Made by a program: the position numbers and the translations under genes. 20,181 nucleotides of DNA from Chara braunii. Taxonomy: Eukaryota > Streptophyta > Charophyceae > Charales > Characeae. The DNA is taken from positions 87,950-108,130 of the forward strand of contig BFEA01001073.1 in NCBI GenBank assembly GCA_003427395.1, in the 5' to 3' direction. This document shows positions 7,731 to 16,980 of the stretch, one piece after another (positions within the stretch are counted from its first letter, which is position 1; every line of letters begins with the position of its first letter). Below the pieces are notes generated by a model, which ran no database searches, was not told the DNA's origin, and worked only from the letters and a program-made list of their open reading frames with translations.

Positions 7731-7765
7731 CCATCTCAGGCCAGGTTTGTCAGACGTCAGTGTTC

Positions 7766-7790
7766 ACCAAGACAAAATTTTGTTCTTGGT
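7766..7790. other. 25-nt near-perfect palindrome
   Basis: ACCAAGA at one end mirrors TTCTTGGT at the other around the self-complementary core CAAAATTTTG, with a single-base offset. It could form a cruciform or bind a dimeric protein. No adjacent gene gives it a role. Confidence 0.5.
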
Positions 7791-7938
7791 AGGGGACCCT
7801 GAAGTGTGAGAGGTGCAATCGCTGCCAGGAAAGTTTGGTAGCAGTCCAATTTTTCCAAACCAAGTTGTGCTGGGCATCCAAGGAAGAGAGGTTCCTATGT
7901 TTGTCCATCCAAGTGATTTGAAAGGCGTCCAGACAAGC

Positions 7939-8679
7939 CTATTTCTCTGTTTGACCCTTGGAAGTTTTCAATTTTTTTTTCATTGCTTTCCATGCTTCCT
8001 GCGTATGAGTGGTTATGGTTGCCGTAGCAGCTTCCTTGGCTTGAGGGAGGCTGAACAGGCAATTGTTGCGTTCATGAGAACACCGCATTCTCCATGCCAG
8101 CATGAGTAATGTCAGGCGCATGTATGAGAACAGGTTAGCTGCAAAGGCGTCCCACTGACGTGTTGTGGGTGTGGCTTGGCCCAGGAGCAGCAGCGACAAA
8201 TCCCACGGTAGTTGTTCCCCTACTAAGTACTGCCAAACAGAGTCCCACCATCGCCATAGCTGGGCCACTATCGGACATGCCAGGAGGCAGTGTTCCAAGG
8301 TGGCTCTTGCTGGGGGGGAGCACCTTCTGCAATATGTGCAGATTGGGGACAGGACACCTTTTTGCTGGAGACAAGCCAGCCTGGAGTGGGAAGGCTGTGA
8401 CGAACCATCTTCTGTAATCGCGCGACTTTCTGCGCGAAGCTGCCTTGAGGAAATGGATGGGTCGGATGGATGAGCTGTGGAAAGATGGGTCGGTCGGGCA
8501 AATTGCATGGATGCCATCGTTTCTTTCTGCTTTTTTGAGGAAATCTGTCGGGTCAGTGTCGGGAAAGTCCCGCGCCAACGATTGGGTAACCGTGCCTTAA
8601 CAAGCGCGATGGCCAACGGTTGCCATGGCTTCTTTCTTGTTTTGTTGTGAGCGCTAGGAAATTTTGGCGCGATCATCAC
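7939..8679 (-). pseudogene. LINE (non-LTR retrotransposon) ORF2 C-terminal fragment with zinc-binding motif
   Basis: The 246-codon minus-strand frame has, near its middle, a C-x2-C-x12-H-x4-C cluster (residues C114, C117, H130, C135) in the setting LACLQQKGV...CTYC...LEHCLLACP, followed by LWRWWDSVW. This is the layout of the zf-RVT domain found after the reverse transcriptase of many LINE-type elements. The reverse transcriptase itself is not seen, so the copy is 5'-truncated. A better-looking upstream continuation (FLKKAER...YRRWFVTAFPLQA) lies in another frame ending near 8378, which points to a one-base frameshift there. The first residues of the long frame are thus probably out of frame. 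It is a dead fragment. The element family is not identified. Confidence 0.7.
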
Positions 8680-9099
8680 GCGGGAATATCGTTTTTTGTT
8701 TTTTAATTTTCGACTGATATCAAGCCCCCACGGGCTCGCGGAATTGTTTTTGGGCTCTTCGGAATTTCCTTTTGCAATTAGGACTTAGGCTAGGAATTTA
8801 GGCACTCTGAATTTTGTTGCGCCACGCTTGCACGCATCTTGCTGCGCTGGGAACTGGATTCTGACTGGATCGCGCCCTTAATCTTGTGCAACTATCGTTT
8901 TTGGCGGACGCGATTGTAACTGTATCTTTCTTCTTTGAATTCATGATTTCCTCGTGTTTGCCCGCCTTCTTCTTTTTTGTCTTGCATGTTTAATGCTCCG
9001 TTCTAATTGGCCTGAATGCCTGCATGATCGGATCGATGCGTGGAGTGCGGCTACGACCCCCACGCCGCGACCTGGCCGTGCAGAACGTACCCCGCCCCC
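8680..9099. other. no gene recognised
   Basis: AT-rich to mixed sequence upstream of the LINE fragment on its strand. I saw no reverse transcriptase motif here, so the LINE appears cut at about 8.6-8.7 kb. Confidence 0.4.
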
Positions 9100-10020
9100 C
9101 CCTTTTTAACATAGACAATAGTGAAATTTGTGAACGAACAGAAGTGGTGAAATTCGTGAAGGCTTGAAATTGCTCCTTCCGCCCCCCTTGCAGCCTGCTT
9201 TGAGGATAGTGAAAGTTCTGAACGAACTGAAGTGGTGAATTTAGTGAAGGCATGAAATCGCCTCCCCCCTGGGTGGACGATAGTGAAAAATGTGAACGAA
9301 CTGAAGTTGTGAAATTAGTAAAGTTTTGAAATCACACCCCCTCCCCTTGCTTGGACGATAGTGAAAGTTATGAACGAACTGAAGTGGTGAAATTCGTGAA
9401 AGCTTTAATGAAAGTTGTGAACAAATTGAAGAAGTGAAATTCATGAAGTCTTGAAATTGCCCCTTCCCTTCCCCCTTTTTGGCGCACCGTTTTGGAGGGT
9501 AGTGAAAGTTGTGAATGAACTGAAGTGGTAAATTTAGTGAAGGTATGAAATCGTCTCCCCCATGCGTGGACGATAGTGAAAGCTATGAACGAGGCTGAAG
9601 TGGTGAAATTAATGAAGTCTTGAAATTGTCCTCTCCCTCCTTGGGACGATCCTGAAAGTTGTGAAAAATGAGAAAGTTGTGAACGAATTGAAGTGGTGAA
9701 ATTAGTAAAGGTTTGAAATCACCCCCCCTTTTTTACTTAGACGATAGTGAAACTTGTGAACGAACTGAAGTGGTGAAATTCGTAAAAGCTTGAAATCACC
9801 CCCCCCTTTTTACTTAGACGATAGTGAAAGTTGTGAACAAACTGAAGTGGTGAAATTCGTGAAGGTTTGAAATTGTCCCTCCCCCTCTCCCCTGGTGCCC
9901 TGCTTGAACGAACTAAAGTGATAAAACCAGTGAAGTCTTGAAATTGCCCCCTCCCCCCCCTTGAGATAATCCTGAAAGTTGTGAAAAAGGTGAAGTGGTG
10001 AAATTAGTGTAGGTCCCTCC
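9100..10020. repeat. satellite array of about 12 diverged monomers
   Basis: A core of about 55 bp, close to GATAGTGAAAGTTGTGAACG then AACTGAAGTGGTGAAATTCG and TGAAGGCTTGAAAT, recurs at about 9114, 9205, 9279, 9357, 9408, 9498, 9572, 9649, 9742, 9820, 9904 and 9964. Cores are separated by variable C-rich linkers of 15-35 bp. Offsets of 292-294 bp link monomers 1-5, 2-6, 3-7 and 4-8, and monomers 2 and 6 share private variants (TGAATTTAGTGAAGG, ATGAAATCG). This indicates a four-monomer higher-order repeat. Copies are diverged, so the array is old. Frames on the minus strand only translate the repeat. Confidence 0.85.
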
Positions 10021-10991
10021 CCTAAATTGCCTCTCCTAGATGCATTTGGACTAATCAACATCACCAACTCACCCTCCATTCATCATTGCAAGTTCTTTTT
10101 TCACAATGAATAATACATCCCGCACTCTGAATTCAGGCCAAACAAACCAACAAATTTCCCACTTCATATTTTTTATTCCCGAATTTTCAGGTAGGTGATA
10201 ATCGTTTGTGGTTCGCTATACATAACTCCACCAAAAACTTGCATGGTCGTGTCAAATTGTCCTGTCGGATTTTCACAGACTCATTAGGAGGTTGAACCCT
10301 GACAGTCTTCTTAGGATGCATTTGACTGATGGATGAAAACTCACCACGTCAGTAAAATCGACCACTTCTCTCAGGGGTATAGCTAACTCTCTAGCAGAGT
10401 GTGCAGGCTTATCAGCATGCAGGCTCACATGTATGTGTGTGTGGCATGTGTGTTTGCAGGCATGCATGTGTAGTGACATTTGAGTGTGTGCAAGTGTGAG
10501 CACGCCACTTTTCTTCGCCGCGCACCCATACATCACGCTCTCTCGCATGACCTCGCCCCCTAGACCCGCCGACTTTCCCCCACACCTTTCCTGACACAAG
10601 CAGCAACGTCTCACTTGGAAACCCGCTCTTTCCTTCAAGAGTAAATATATTTGTGTTGTTGCCAGTGTTTGACTTATATTGTTAACTTAGTCTTTGAAAC
10701 ATGTCATCGATTAGGTCTTAGTTTTGTTTTTGAGCTCGCAATGGAAGTTCCCATATCAATCGCCTCGTGAAAATAAGGGAGATTGATCTGTAAACCTTAC
10801 GCGGGCCACCGCCTTGAATGGATGTAAAGTTAGGCATGACATTTCAATAAGACTTGTGAAAATCAAAGCAAAACATTCCAGGCTTAGAAGTTACAAGTCA
10901 TGAGAATAAATATTATGTAAACGAAGTGTCAAGGCAAAAAAATTAGATAAATAATTGCTAATTTGCTACTTGTTTTCTTTTCACTACGGAA
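10021..10991. other. no gene recognised; TG-rich patch
   Basis: Holds a TG-rich, partly (CATG/TGTG) patch at about 10425-10500. Minus-strand frames across 10273-10638 are translations of that patch plus unique sequence with no motif. The rest is AT-rich. Confidence 0.4.
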
Positions 10992-11061
10992 CGTCGCCCG
11001 ACCAGGCACACCCGCCCAGGCATTGGCGTCGCCCGGCCAGGCGCGCCCGCCCAGGCATTGT
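10992..11061 (+). repeat. 35-bp tandem duplication, GC-rich
   Basis: Two adjacent copies of a unit beginning CGTCGCCCG(A/G)CCAGGC(A/G)C, at 10992-11026 and 11027-11061, differ by a few transitions. A further partial GCCCGGC word lies near 11088. It is an abrupt GC island in AT-rich surroundings. Confidence 0.75.
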
Positions 11062-11560
11062 CGGGCCAGCTGAGCCAGGGGGCATCGCCCGGCAATACCA
11101 GGCAGGTCAAAAAAGAGGAGCCCAAAAAGAAAAACTGACTTCAGGCCAGGACTGCACTCGGCCTGAGCAGTCAGAATCCAGCCTCACCTTCCATTTCGGT
11201 GGTGGGTCACCCAGGGATGTTTGGGGGGTATAAAGTTACTCTGAAGTCTAAACAGTGACTAGAGGGGTTTAAAAGGGTATACCTTAAAATTAATAATGAA
11301 TTTTGAGGGGCCTCTCAGCCAAAACTTGCTTGTACTGCAAGTTTACACAACATATTTTTTCCCCAGATTTATTCGAATTTTTTATTTTTTTTAATATTAT
11401 GTGCTGGGGCTGGCCCGGACCCTGCCCAGACCCTGCCCAGCCCGGGCCGCTCGAGAGGGTACTCGGGTGACCTTCCCCCAGCCGGGCCGCCTGGGGACCA
11501 GCCTAGCTAAGGAATCAATGAAGTCTTCGTCTCATTTTGTGTCTTTTATCTTTCACGAGA

Positions 11561-11564
<4 letters not shown>
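11062..11564. other. unassigned; GC-rich patch with inverted words
   Basis: At about 11410-11450 GGCCCGG and CCGGGCC form a 7-bp inverted pair around a short ACCCTGCCCAG tandem. Between is an AT-rich stretch. No gene is supported. Confidence 0.4.

Positions 11565-11616
<52 letters not shown>
11565..11616 (+). repeat. (CA)n microsatellite
   Basis: About 26 CA units, followed by AGAG and an A run to about 11634. Confidence 0.95.
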
Positions 11617-11619
<3 letters not shown>

Positions 11620-11785
11620 AAAAAAAAAAAAAAACATTATCAATGATGCACACATCTATCCAAATACATAAAAATCAATGGACAACACAAAACAAAAAGA
11701 CATTTGATTGCTTAGCAAAAGGAAACAAGCAACAATTGTTTAACTGATCTTTCCTTTATGTTGCTTATTACTAGTAGCCCAACAC

Positions 11786-11823
11786 CTGTCTCTTATACAC
11801 ATCTAGATGTGTATAAGAGACAG
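11786..11823. other. second Nextera mate-pair junction adapter (assembly artefact)
   Basis: Identical 38-bp mosaic-end junction to that at 4833-4870. It is flanked by a perfect 23-bp direct repeat, GCTTATTACTAGTAGCCCAA plus CAC, at 11763-11785 and 11824-11846. Removing the adapter and one repeat copy restores a continuous sequence, so here the two sides may truly be adjacent, unlike at 4.83 kb. It is not a natural transposon despite looking like one with a target duplication. Confidence 0.97.
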
Positions 11824-11846
11824 GCTTATTACTAGTAGCCCAACAC

Positions 11847-12542
11847 GCTGTTGTGGCCTGGATTGCCACTATGTGGGGAGGTTCAATACAATTAAAAACA
11901 CCTATGGACTTACTGAAATTGTATTAGCTAATTCTGGTCTTGACATTGCTCTACATGACGGGATGTAATCCTCCGGTACTGCTGGCATGTCACCACCCAT
12001 CCATGTATCGCCAACGATTTCAGGAAGCTGTCATGGAGAGTAATTCTCCGTTGTGCGGACTATCCCCAATGCAATCACCTGCAATCACCTGCAATCACCT
12101 GCAACATCCTCTTCAATCATGTCCAGATGTAACTTTGAAGCTCCTCTGTGTGGACCCGTAATCAGACCTCCTCCCCAGACGAGGCGAGGAACAAACGCAA
12201 CAGCCTGAGGTAGAAGGCAACTTACATGAACCATCTGCGGCGACACTAAAAGGTTATTCCTGCCAGGGCAAACACTTGCGGACCACATCCTGCAAGAGCT
12301 AAACACTTTGTGGGTATGCGGCGGCTGCACATGTGGGTGCGTGTGAACTGCCGTCTTTCTCTGTCCCATTTTCTCCCTCCTTTCTGCCTATGCGTCACAG
12401 GGGCCTCGGTCACACTTGCTCCCAGATTATTAGGTCCAGCAACAGGACCGAGGGTAGGTGGATGCGGAAGCTGTACTGAGTGGAGATGGGTGCAGCAGGA
12501 GTATTGCAGGGGGATTGCTCGAGGGGGGATTGCAGGTGTTGC
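11847..12542. other. no gene recognised; small 10-bp tandem
   Basis: The only ordered feature is three perfect copies of GCAATCACCT at 12071-12100. Frames on both strands lack domain signatures. Confidence 0.45.
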
Positions 12543-12650
12543 TTAACTTTTAATTTTGGATTTTTCTTTGTTTTCAGTTTAATAATTTTAATTTGAATAA
12601 TTTTTACTTTTGACTTTTCGTTTGTTTTCAGTTTAATTACTAACTTTAAT
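12543..12650 (+). repeat. 54-bp tandem duplication, T-rich
   Basis: The phrase GTTTTCAGTTTAAT occurs at about 12569 and 12623, and flanking T-rich words match with the same 54-bp offset. Two imperfect copies. Confidence 0.55.
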
Positions 12651-12774
12651 AAGAAATTTTAGTGACCAGCAACCAAAATCTGCTTAGTTGGGTTTGGTCC
12701 CTAATAGAGTAGTCCAAGTGGCAGGGTCCAGGCTTGCTTAGGTTATCATGAGCTTGAGGGTTGGATGTTCACTC

Positions 12775-12946
12775 GGTAGCGCATTTAAACCACCAGTACC
12801 TTTTCCATATGTCAGCCGCAAGAAAAAAATAGAGTAGAAGCATTTCTAATCGAATGAGTTTGGGCGCTCCCATAGTGGCCCGTTCATTCATCATTGTCGC
12901 GGATTCGCGGCTTTCGGAGGTATATGGTGGTTTAAGCACTGCTACC
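12775..12946. mobile_element. MITE-like element, copy 2
   Basis: GGTAGC (12775-12780) and TTAAACCACC (12785-12794) are mirrored by GGTGGTTTAA (12926-12935) and GCTACC (12941-12946), giving terminal inverted repeats of about 20 bp. The 172-bp body matches the element at 317-575 (A run then TAGAGTAGAA, GGGCGCTCCCATAGTGGCC). Directly outside the right end is a perfect 8-bp stem, TGTGACTG (12957-12964) with CAGTCACA (12968-12975). There is no coding capacity. Confidence 0.65.
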
Positions 12947-13063
12947 AATACAACATTGTGACTGCCACAGTCACACAAGTCCATTAAAGAAGATGACATC
13001 AATTACCAGCTGATTAGGATCCTTAGGCTTTGACACGTGACACGCTTTACGACAAACTTCTGT

Positions 13064-13168
13064 GTATAGGGACGCTGGACCGATTTGTAGCAGGTGTTGC
13101 TCCCCACCAATAGATGGAGCCTCCACGAGCGTGCTAGCGGTGTCTGCTCCTATCAGCACCTCTAGCAT
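13064..13168 (-). repeat. dispersed repeat R3, minus copy
   Basis: Inverted copy of 6690-6800. Its minus-strand frame keeps VLIGADTAS and APSIGGEQHLLQIG, matching the plus copy's VLIGAGTAS and SPSIGGEQHLLEIG. It lies about 120 bp from the MITE-like element. Identity outside these 105 bp is lost. Confidence 0.6.
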
Positions 13169-13180
13169 CCAATCGGGCTG

Positions 13181-13513
13181 TTTAAAAATAAAAAAATAAT
13201 AATAATAAAAAAAAAAACAAAAAAAAACCCATCAATGTGTCGATTGAGTTCTGATGCAACTTCTAGAAGATATCTGTAGCGATAGAATTGATGGCGATGC
13301 CGAGTGTATGGCTCCCGCCTGTCGGCAGAAGCCCTCCTGGTGGCGTCATACAAGAGTTTAAAAGGCCTTAGAGACAATGCAAATCTGTGTCATCCAGACG
13401 GCGTGGGGTTCTGCGTTGTCTGTAAAGTCCTTTTCAACTCCTACATGACGCAGCCGGGAGGGTTTCCACCGAAAGGCGGGAGACGATGTGCTCCACAACA
13501 AGCGTATCTTTGA
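13181..13513. other. A-rich tract then unassigned sequence
   Basis: An A-rich, (AAT)-containing low-complexity tract covers 13181-13227. The rest has one plus-strand frame (13304-13513) without recognisable motifs; I do not call it a gene. Confidence 0.4.
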
Positions 13514-13801
13514 GGAGAATGATGCAGAATAACTACCGGGTTGAAGATATCAGATCGAAGTCATCGATAGAATTCAGACAGTAGTTGAGCACACATGCTG
13601 CAAGGCATCTTCCCCAGCCATGACCCCTCAAAAGTGAACGTGCTATATCTTTCAAGTTGAGGAGTGAGCGGAGAAAAATGATGTACAATAACTACCGGGT
13701 TGAAGATATCAGATCAAAGTGACATAATTCAGACGGTAGTTGAGCACACATGCTGCAAGGCATCTTCTCCAGCCCTGAACCCTCAAAAGTGAACGTGCTG
13801 T
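13514..13801 (+). repeat. tandem duplication, offset 159 bp
   Basis: Two copies of a unit of about 130 bp, at about 13515-13644 and 13671-13800, share AACTACCGGGTTGAAGATAT and TTGAGCACACATGCTGCAAG. Differences are scattered substitutions and small gaps. A stretch of about 27 bp separates them. Confidence 0.85.
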
Positions 13802-13970
13802 TGACGTGCTAAATTGTGAGGGTGAATATTTCAGACAAAATGCTATCACATTGTGACTCAATACTCCATTTTTGTTTACCTATTATCACTGTAATTACAT
13901 TTATACATCACAGAACATCTGGAAGCGTGATGGACGAAACAAAGCAAATTATATTTTGAATGGACAAAGA

Positions 13971-15380
13971 GCAGCCGTCGGGAGGCTGCACGGACCAGGT
14001 TCAGCGAACCCGTCGACGTGGTGGCCGCACCTACTCACAGAATCACTCAAGTCTAGGCTAAAGAGGGTCGAGGAGAGCAACTTTAGCCACACACACACAC
14101 ACACACACACCGCGAGTATCGCCCTGGGACTTGTGCTACCCGGGCATTGCGGCTCGGTGCAACCCCTCTGAACTCAGGGTCCTGCATCCCCATTTGCACC
14201 CTGCCGGGAGACCAGAGGTACCGCAGTCGCTGGGTGCGGCAGGGGACGAGCATCACTCCTGCTAGGCAGGCATCCTCCGATCGCTCCTGGTGGGACACCT
14301 TCACCACTGACCCCACCCCTCCCGGGGTTGAAACCCCCCATGGCCTCACACAACCCCAAGGGGAGTGTGTAAGCAACCGTTGCGGCATCTAAAGGTACCG
14401 CTCTGGATTCAGAATCCGCTGTCGAGCGCATCGGTCCAGCACCGCACGAAGCAGCGCGGGACCCTCCCGGCCGAGTCACGCAGGAGTTGGATATTAATCC
14501 TTTGTCGCAATTATACATGGAGCTTCCGCAAGCCGCTCCGGCCGAGTGCACCAGCCATACCTCTCGCGAGCCCCTACGACAGGATAGGGCCTACGCGAGG
14601 CACGACTTACTTCCACCATATGGGAGTTGTCACCTCCTTTCAGTGGGCGTATCCCCGCCGAGCTACCAGTCCACAGTACGAAAGCTAATCAGTTGCAATT
14701 GCAGAGGTGGACCAGCCGAGGGCGTTTCTCTTTCGCTGTAGCATAGGGGGTACGCGCGGTAATACGCCTATCGGACCCGCACGCGAACCGACATCCTCGG
14801 GGGATGAAGCCCCAAGCGCGGCCCGTCGTCGATCGACTAGGACGTATCCCACTCACCACGCGCACACCACTCTAACAACCACAAGACAACAACACACGCA
14901 CATGCACACGAAATGACACAACACAAACCACGCGACAACACTCCTAGCCCCTCAGTAACCATCCCATAACTTTCCGATGCGGAAATCGGATAGGCGTCGC
15001 CCGCGAGACTTAGTATAAAACGGCGCGGACGCAAGGCTAACTCATATCGATTCGCAATGCAAGCGTGCGCAAGCAGTCGCAATGATGGCGTACTATGTAG
15101 TACCCATACTCACGCGATTCTCGTTAATATCGAGGGTCGCATTCGACACTCAAGTGTCAGCTGACACGCGCCTTGAGGGTTAATCTCTCGACATTGGACA
15201 TCCGCCACGCGCGGTTGAAGACCACACACCCTCTTCTGCACTGTGCAGAGCGGGTGGTACACAGGTCCATACCTGTGGTGGCAGTCGCCTCTTGCGGCCC
15301 TGGGGACGAGTCCTACCCCAGGCCTGGGCGAACGTCAAGGGGTTTGACTTTGACGGCTGTCACGGACTACAATGTCCAAC
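13971..15380. other. GC-rich block dense in perfect stem-loops
   Basis: Successive perfect stems include GCAGCC/GGCTGC (13971-13989), CCCTGCCG/CGGCAGGG (14199-14244), CCTGC/GCAGG (14258-14270), TGGTG/CACCA (14288-14306), a two-step CACAC-CCCC stem (14347-14369), TCCGAT/ATCGGA (14973-14990), TCTGCA/TGCAGA (15235-15249), CACAGGT/ACCTGTG (15260-15277), TGGGG with flanking GGCC pairing and one bulge (15296-15324) and CGTCAA/TTGACG (15333-15355). Several use G-U pairs or nest. Stems of 5-6 bp are expected by chance every few hundred bases, but the number of 7-9-bp ones is higher than I would expect. No tRNA, rRNA or known ncRNA was recognised, and no frame is convincing. Confidence 0.5.
14088..14111 (+). 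repeat. short (CA)n repeat
   Basis: Twelve CA units inside the GC-rich stem-loop block. Confidence 0.9.
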
Positions 15381-15742
15381 TATAAAAATTAACAAGCAAA
15401 ATCAATAAATAAATAAGCATCTCAACACTCGTATATCAAATCAGGACTCGAGGTAACAATGAAAGAAGGGAGAAACATAAACTCATCAGGTATGCAGATC
15501 GTGCGACGCATGGTTGTCATTCTCACTGCCTCCAAAACATGGCCCATATACCAAGCTCCAAAAAACTAACCTGCATACAACACAGGCACACACAATAGTC
15601 ATATTGCCATACACCAATGTGGTCAACTTTACTGCTCCCTGTAACTCATACCACGCCTCACACACTCAAGCCCCAATCGTAATCAAAATCTTCATAAATC
15701 TCACAAGTTTTTTATAATGGTCATTAAAATAAGCTCGGTTAA
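15381..15742. other. AT-rich spacer, no gene recognised
   Basis: Composition falls sharply in GC after about 15380. Contains one small perfect stem, CAATA and TATTG with a 4-nt loop near 15594-15607. No other feature seen. Confidence 0.4.
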
Positions 15743-16110
15743 AGCCCTCAAAGAAACATAATAATTCACAGGGCTAAGGCTGTCAAGGTGAGACACAGAT
15801 GTAAGCAAAGTTGTGTCATGAGCCGACAAGTCGGCGATCAACCAACCGACCTGTTATCAGTGATAACAGAAAATGATCCTCGTAGGATCAAGCTGAAACT
15901 AGTCCAAATCCTGAGTCAAACGATCAAAAGGACCCGTAACACAAGACAGGTCAACGCCCCAAGGCTAAAATCATAAGCCCCTGGAGAATAATCTCCATAT
16001 CACAATCTCTCTCAGCGCTTCTCCTAATAACTAAGCCTAAGTCTACCTCTAAGCCAGCGCCTAAAGAAAGGTAGACTCATGGCATAATCTCCCCTATCCA
16101 GGGTGGATTA
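15743..16110. other. cluster of consecutive perfect hairpins
   Basis: In order: AGCCCT/AGGGCT (15743-15775), GACACA/TGTGTC (15792-15817), GCCGAC/GTCGGC (15822-15835), CTGTTATCA/TGATAACAG (15851-15869), TGATCCT/AGGATCA (15874-15890), TGGAGA/TCTCCA (15981-15996), GTCTACCT/AGGTAGAC (16040-16075), and a 10-position stem with one mismatch and one G-U pair (16085-16110). Five perfect stems of 6-9 bp fall within about 200 nt. The cluster leads directly into the hairpin array at 16132. It looks like a structured, probably untranslated region of a retroelement or a non-coding RNA; identity unknown. Confidence 0.6.
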
Positions 16111-16131
16111 CCAGAATCGTCACCTGTCGAA

Positions 16132-16700
16132 ATATAATCTAACTCCTTTAAACTAAGAAAATTTCGGCAGCGCTTCCCGTAGGGGAAGTGTCTTTCCAGA
16201 ATTTATATAAGTCCATATATGAAATCATAAATAATATTTAACCCTAGAAAGCGAAATTTTGTCTAACTCCCTGAATTAGTAAAAACTTGGGCAGCACTCC
16301 CTTTAGAAAGGGAGACTTCCCAGATTTAAACTAAGTCAGATATGAACTCAAAAAGACAACTTGAGTCCAACTTAGACAAGATTTAACCAACTCCTTAGTT
16401 TTGCAGAAATTTCGGCAGCACTCCCTTTAGAAAAGTGTTATTCCAAAATTTATACAAGGCTAAGTTCAGAATTTGAAGTAACTTTGACTTCTCAAAGTCC
16501 AATTTTGTCTAACTCCCTGAACTAGCAAAAATTTGGGCAACATTCCCTTTAGAAAATAAGACTTACCAGATTTTAACTAAGTCAGAGAAAAGACAAAGCT
16601 GAACTTTTGACAAGTCAAAATTCGACTGACTCTTTGAATTTGTAGAAATTTCGGCAGCGCTTCCCGTAGAGAAAGTGGCTTGCCAAAATTTATACAAAGC
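16132..16700. repeat. array of five two-tier hairpin units, alternating types
   Basis: Five units about 120 bp apart (outer stems near 16159, 16283, 16407, 16528 and 16646) share a lead CTAACTCC-like word, a GGCAGC core and a trailing ATTTATA or AACTAAGTCAGA. Units 1, 3 and 5 are one type and 2 and 4 another, giving a dimer of about 240 bp. Each folds as an outer stem of AAATTT-GG type with CC-AAATTT type and an inner stem, for example CTCCCTTT with AAAGGGAG (16297-16314) and CGCTTCCC with GGGAAGTG (16171-16190). Arms differ between units yet mostly stay paired. It may be part of an LTR retrotransposon non-coding region. Confidence 0.75.
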
Positions 16701-16980
16701 CAAGTGTAAGAAAAAATATCAGAAAATGCAATAATTGATCTAAGTAAAAGAAAGTCGCTACAGAAAATGCAGGAATTGACACTAACTCCTATGGCTCTAG
16801 CACGTGGCGAGCAACTAAAGCAACTACCTATCAATCTGAAACTCGTACAAACTAACCATCTCACTCAGTCACATGCAAACCAAATCACGAATGTAAGTAC
16901 TTTGACCACCCCAAGTTCATTCCATATAGATAGTTTATGAACCTTTTAAGTCCTTGAACCCTTATTTCCCTCTTACATAA

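Noticed and set aside
9100-10020. CRISPR-like repeat-spacer array
   Set aside because: Repeats are diverged, spacers are low-complexity C-rich and of uneven length, and the DNA is eukaryotic with no cas genes. It is a satellite.
11763-11846. Short transposon with inverted ends and a target-site duplication
   Set aside because: The 38 bp are the commercial Tn5 mosaic-end junction, also present at 4833, and the 23-bp flank is not the 9 bp Tn5 makes.
14083-14741. Overlapping 80-125-codon frames on both strands
   Set aside because: They lie in GC-rich hairpin-dense DNA, where stop codons are rarer; no start context, motif or frame preference singles one out.
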